A stretch of 64,000 nt of DNA from Alistipes sp. (lineage in GTDB: Bacteria > Bacteroidota > Bacteroidia > Bacteroidales > Rikenellaceae): the NCBI GenBank assembly GCA_021201825.1, contig JAJQED010000023.1, positions 1 to 64,000 of the forward strand. The letters run 5' to 3'. The notes under the pieces are model-generated. The model was not told where the DNA came from, did not search any database, and was given only the letters and a program-made list of their open reading frames with translations. Below, in pieces: positions 61,700 through 64,000 of the stretch. Made by a program: the position numbers and the translations under genes. How positions within the stretch are numbered: position 1 is the stretch's first letter; each line of letters starts with the position of its first letter.

Positions 61700-61756
61700 T
61701 TAAAAAGAAATAACGATAGGGAAAGCTTCGCTTTCCCTATCGTTATTTCTTTTTAA
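61700..61756. terminator. Bidirectional terminator, 26-bp perfect stem overlapping the uvrA stop codon
   Basis: Bases 61701-61726 are the perfect inverted complement of 61730-61755, with triloop TTC and a further G-U pair at 61700/61756. The AAAAAG and CTTTTT outer arms give a T-run to both strands. The right arm includes the last codons of uvrA and its TAA. The stem thus closes both convergent genes. Confidence 0.88.
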
Positions 61757-64000
61757 GTATCCCTTTCAGGAATTCGCCGGTATAGCTTTTTTTACTGCGG
61801 GCTACCTGTTCCGGCGTACCCGTCGCTACGATATGGCCTCCGGCCGCTCCGCCGTCCGGCCCGATATCTATAATATGGTCGGCGACCTTTATCACATCGA
61901 GGTTATGCTCGATCACTATGACCGTGTTTCCCCGGTCCACGAGTTTTTGCAGTACGTCGAGTAACTGCCTCACGTCCTCGAAATGCAGCCCGGTCGTCGG
62001 TTCGTCCAGGATATAGAGCGTATTCCCGGTATCCGTGCGGGCCAGTTCGCTGGAGAGTTTGATCCTCTGGCTCTCGCCCCCCGAGAGGGTCGTACAGGGC
62101 TGCCCGAGTTTCAGGTAACCGAGACCGACATCCTGGATGGCCTTGAGTTTCTGGTGTATCTTCGGGATGTTACCGAAAAATTCCACGGCCCTGTTGACCG
62201 TCTTATCCAGCACTTCGTTAATGCTCTTGCCCTTGTATTTTACTTCGAGGGTTTCCCGGTTGTAACGGTTGCCGCCGCAGACCTTGCACCTTACGTAAAC
62301 ATCGGGCAGGAAGTTCATTTCGATAGTCTGCACACCGGCACCCTTGCACTCCTCGCAACGGCCGCCCTTGACATTAAACGAGAACCTGCCCGCCTTGAAA
62401 CCGCGTATCTGTGCGTCGGGGGTCATTTCATACAGCTTGCGTATATCCGAAAATACATTCGAATATGTCGCGGGATTACTGCGCGGGCTTCGGCCTATTG
62501 GCGACTGGTCCACTACGACCAGCTTATCGATATTCTCCATCCCTTCGATGGAGGCATGGGCCAGCGGCCGGTCGTACGACCGGTACAGATGCCTGCTCAA
62601 AGCAGGCCTAAGGGTATCGTTGACAAGGGTCGATTTGCCGCTGCCGCTCACCCCGGTAACGCATATAAGCTTACCCAGCGGGAATTCCGCCTTGACGTTC
62701 TTAAGGTTATTGCCTTTGGCTCCCTTTACGACCAGCGATTTACCCGAGCCCGGGCGCCGTTTGGCCGGGACTTCGATCTTCCGTTTGCCGTTCAGGTAGT
62801 CGGCAGTAACGGTGTCGGAAGCGGTTATCTCTTCCAGAGTTCCTTCGGCGACGATATACCCCCCTTTCATCCCCGCCCGGGGACCGACATCCACTATGTG
62901 GTCCGCACTGCGGATCATATCCTCATCGTGTTCCACCACAATAACCGAGTTGCCGGCATCCCGCAGCTCCATCAGGGAGTTTATCAGCTTTCGGTTGTCC
63001 CGCTGGTGCAGCCCGATGCTCGGCTCGTCGAGGATATAAAGGACATTTACCAGTTTGGAACCTATCTGGGTCGCAAGCCGTATTCGCTGGCTCTCCCCAC
63101 CCGAAAGCGTCCGGCTGGCACGGCTCAACGACAGGTAACCCAACCCTACATCCACAAGGAACCCGAGTCGTTCCCGTATCTCTTTCAATATCTCCCGGGC
63201 GATACGGGCATCCCGTTCCGGCATCCGCTCCCCGAGACCCTCGCTCCAAGAGTAAAACTCCTCGATATCCATCGCCGATATCTCGGCAATGTTCTTCCCG
63301 TCGATGCGGAACTGGAGCGACTCGGACTTCAGGCGCGTACCCCCGCACAGTTCGCAGTCGCGCCGGAGCATGAACTGCTCCCGCCACTTGGAACCACGGG
63401 CCGAATCTTCCTCCTGCCGTTCGATATATTCGGCGATACCCTCCCAAACGACCATACGGGTACCCTCCGCGTAATTGAAAGCACGTGTATCGATAGCCAT
63501 AGCTTCCGGATCGCCGTAAAGAATGGCATTTAAACCCTGTTCGGGAATATCCCTGACGGGTGTGTCGATCGTAAAACCGTACCGCCGTCCGAGTGCTTCT
63601 ATCTGGGCGAACAGCATGCTGCCGCGATACTTGCCCAGGGGTTCTATTGCCCCCTCTTTTATCGTCTTGCGTTCGTTGGGAATTATCTTTTTAATGTCGA
63701 ATACCGCTTCGTCCCCCAGCCCGTTACAACGGGGACAGGCCCCCTGGGGGGAGTTGAACGAGAACGTATGGGGCGCCGGGTCGTTGAACGACACACCGGT
63801 GGTGGGGCACATCAGGTGCCGGGAATAGTACCTGGCTTCATCGGCCTGGTAATCGTACAGCATCATCGTCCCCTTGCCCTGCCGCATGGCCTCTTTGAGG
63901 CTTTTGGCCAGCCGGTCGCGCGCCTCGGCGTTAACAACAAGGCGGTCAATTACAAGTTCGATATTGTGTATCTTGTACCGGTCGAGCCTCATGCCGCTCT
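61743..64000 (-). CDS. uvrA: Excinuclease ABC subunit A (partial, N-terminus beyond the window)
   Basis: The C-terminal ~750 residues of the DNA-damage-recognition ATPase of nucleotide excision repair. The frame stays open to the right edge, and the ATG at 63992 is internal (MRLDRYKIHNIELVIDRLVV follows the ATPase-I start in full-length homologues). Visible parts: zinc-ribbon Cys pair in GACPRCNGLG and the second in CELCGGTRLKSE, first signature LSGGESQRIRLATQIGSKLV, first Walker B VLYILDEPSIGLHQRD, second Walker A GVSGSGKSTLVNDTL, the insertion zinc finger CEECKGAGVQ/CKVCGGNRYN, and LSGGESQRIKLSSELA with ILDEPTTGLHFEDVRQLL. About 190 residues are missing. The stop codon lies in the terminator stem. 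Confidence 0.97.
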   Translation of the reverse strand, partial: SGMRLDRYKIHNIELVIDRLVVNAEARDRLAKSLKEAMRQGKGTMMLYDYQADEARYYSRHLMCPTTGVSFNDPAPHTFSFNSPQGACPRCNGLGDEAVFDIKKIIPNERKTIKEGAIEPLGKYRGSMLFAQIEALGRRYGFTIDTPVRDIPEQGLNAILYGDPEAMAIDTRAFNYAEGTRMVVWEGIAEYIERQEEDSARGSKWREQFMLRRDCELCGGTRLKSESLQFRIDGKNIAEISAMDIEEFYSWSEGLGERMPERDARIAREILKEIRERLGFLVDVGLGYLSLSRASRTLSGGESQRIRLATQIGSKLVNVLYILDEPSIGLHQRDNRKLINSLMELRDAGNSVIVVEHDEDMIRSADHIVDVGPRAGMKGGYIVAEGTLEEITASDTVTADYLNGKRKIEVPAKRRPGSGKSLVVKGAKGNNLKNVKAEFPLGKLICVTGVSGSGKSTLVNDTLRPALSRHLYRSYDRPLAHASIEGMENIDKLVVVDQSPIGRSPRSNPATYSNVFSDIRKLYEMTPDAQIRGFKAGRFSFNVKGGRCEECKGAGVQTIEMNFLPDVYVRCKVCGGNRYNRETLEVKYKGKSINEVLDKTVNRAVEFFGNIPKIHQKLKAIQDVGLGYLKLGQPCTTLSGGESQRIKLSSELARTDTGNTLYILDEPTTGLHFEDVRQLLDVLQKLVDRGNTVIVIEHNLDVIKVADHIIDIGPDGGAAGGHIVATGTPEQVARSKKSYTGEFLKGILKKK

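Overview
The window is chromosomal DNA from a member of the Bacteroidales, most likely an Alistipes-like (Rikenellaceae) gut species. The evidence is a SusC/SusD polysaccharide utilisation locus, Mfa/FimB-type fimbrial lipoproteins, a Rho factor with a long disordered insertion, DUF349, DUF4294 and DUF3823 proteins, lipoproteins with acidic residues after the lipid cysteine, and repeated matches to the Bacteroidetes -7 promoter element TAnnTTTG. No phage, IS element, CRISPR array or integrase was recognised.

Layout. (1) 258-5974: a tripartite RND efflux operon (lipoprotein adaptor, inner-membrane pump, outer-membrane factor). (2) 6062-8028: two paralogous helix-turn-helix proteins, divergent from (3) 8387-19760, a fimbrial operon: DUF3575 barrel, DUF3868/OmpA-like protein, Mfa1-like shaft subunit, FimB/Mfa2-like anchor and two giant tandem paralogous lipoproteins that are probably tip adhesins. 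(4) 19972-31073: housekeeping block with tRNA-Gly(CCC), a frameshifted DUF5684 gene, S1/P1 nuclease, rho, kdsB, a LuxC-like acyl-CoA reductase, a pRiA4b ORF-3-like protein, miaA, a secreted nitroreductase, tRNA-Leu(UAA), an ABM monooxygenase, a family 2 glycosyltransferase and a DUF4294 protein. (5) 31084-51063: a polysaccharide utilisation locus whose GH76 and GH92 enzymes point to alpha-mannan. It runs leftwards from a CarboxypepD_reg surface lipoprotein through GH76, SusC, SusD, DUF3823, an uncharacterised glycosidase-like protein and GH92. Upstream lie an unusual membrane-spanning regulator (LamG plus kelch-like outside, SARP-like DNA-binding domain inside) and a DUF4965 lipoprotein. (6) 51240-64000: yidC, pyrG and a DUF349 gene leftwards; a response regulator, crcB, pta and ackA rightwards; a small secreted protein; and uvrA, cut by the window edge.

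The most interesting part is the mannan locus control region. The LamG/kelch/SARP protein looks like a one-component sensor that crosses the inner membrane. Between it and the locus lies a cluster of six GGTTAA hexamers, three in one orientation at about one helical turn and three inverted, which is a plausible operator. Intercistronic hairpins divide the locus transcript into segments. Coordinates were read by eye from the sequence. Family names come from recognised motifs and not from a database search.
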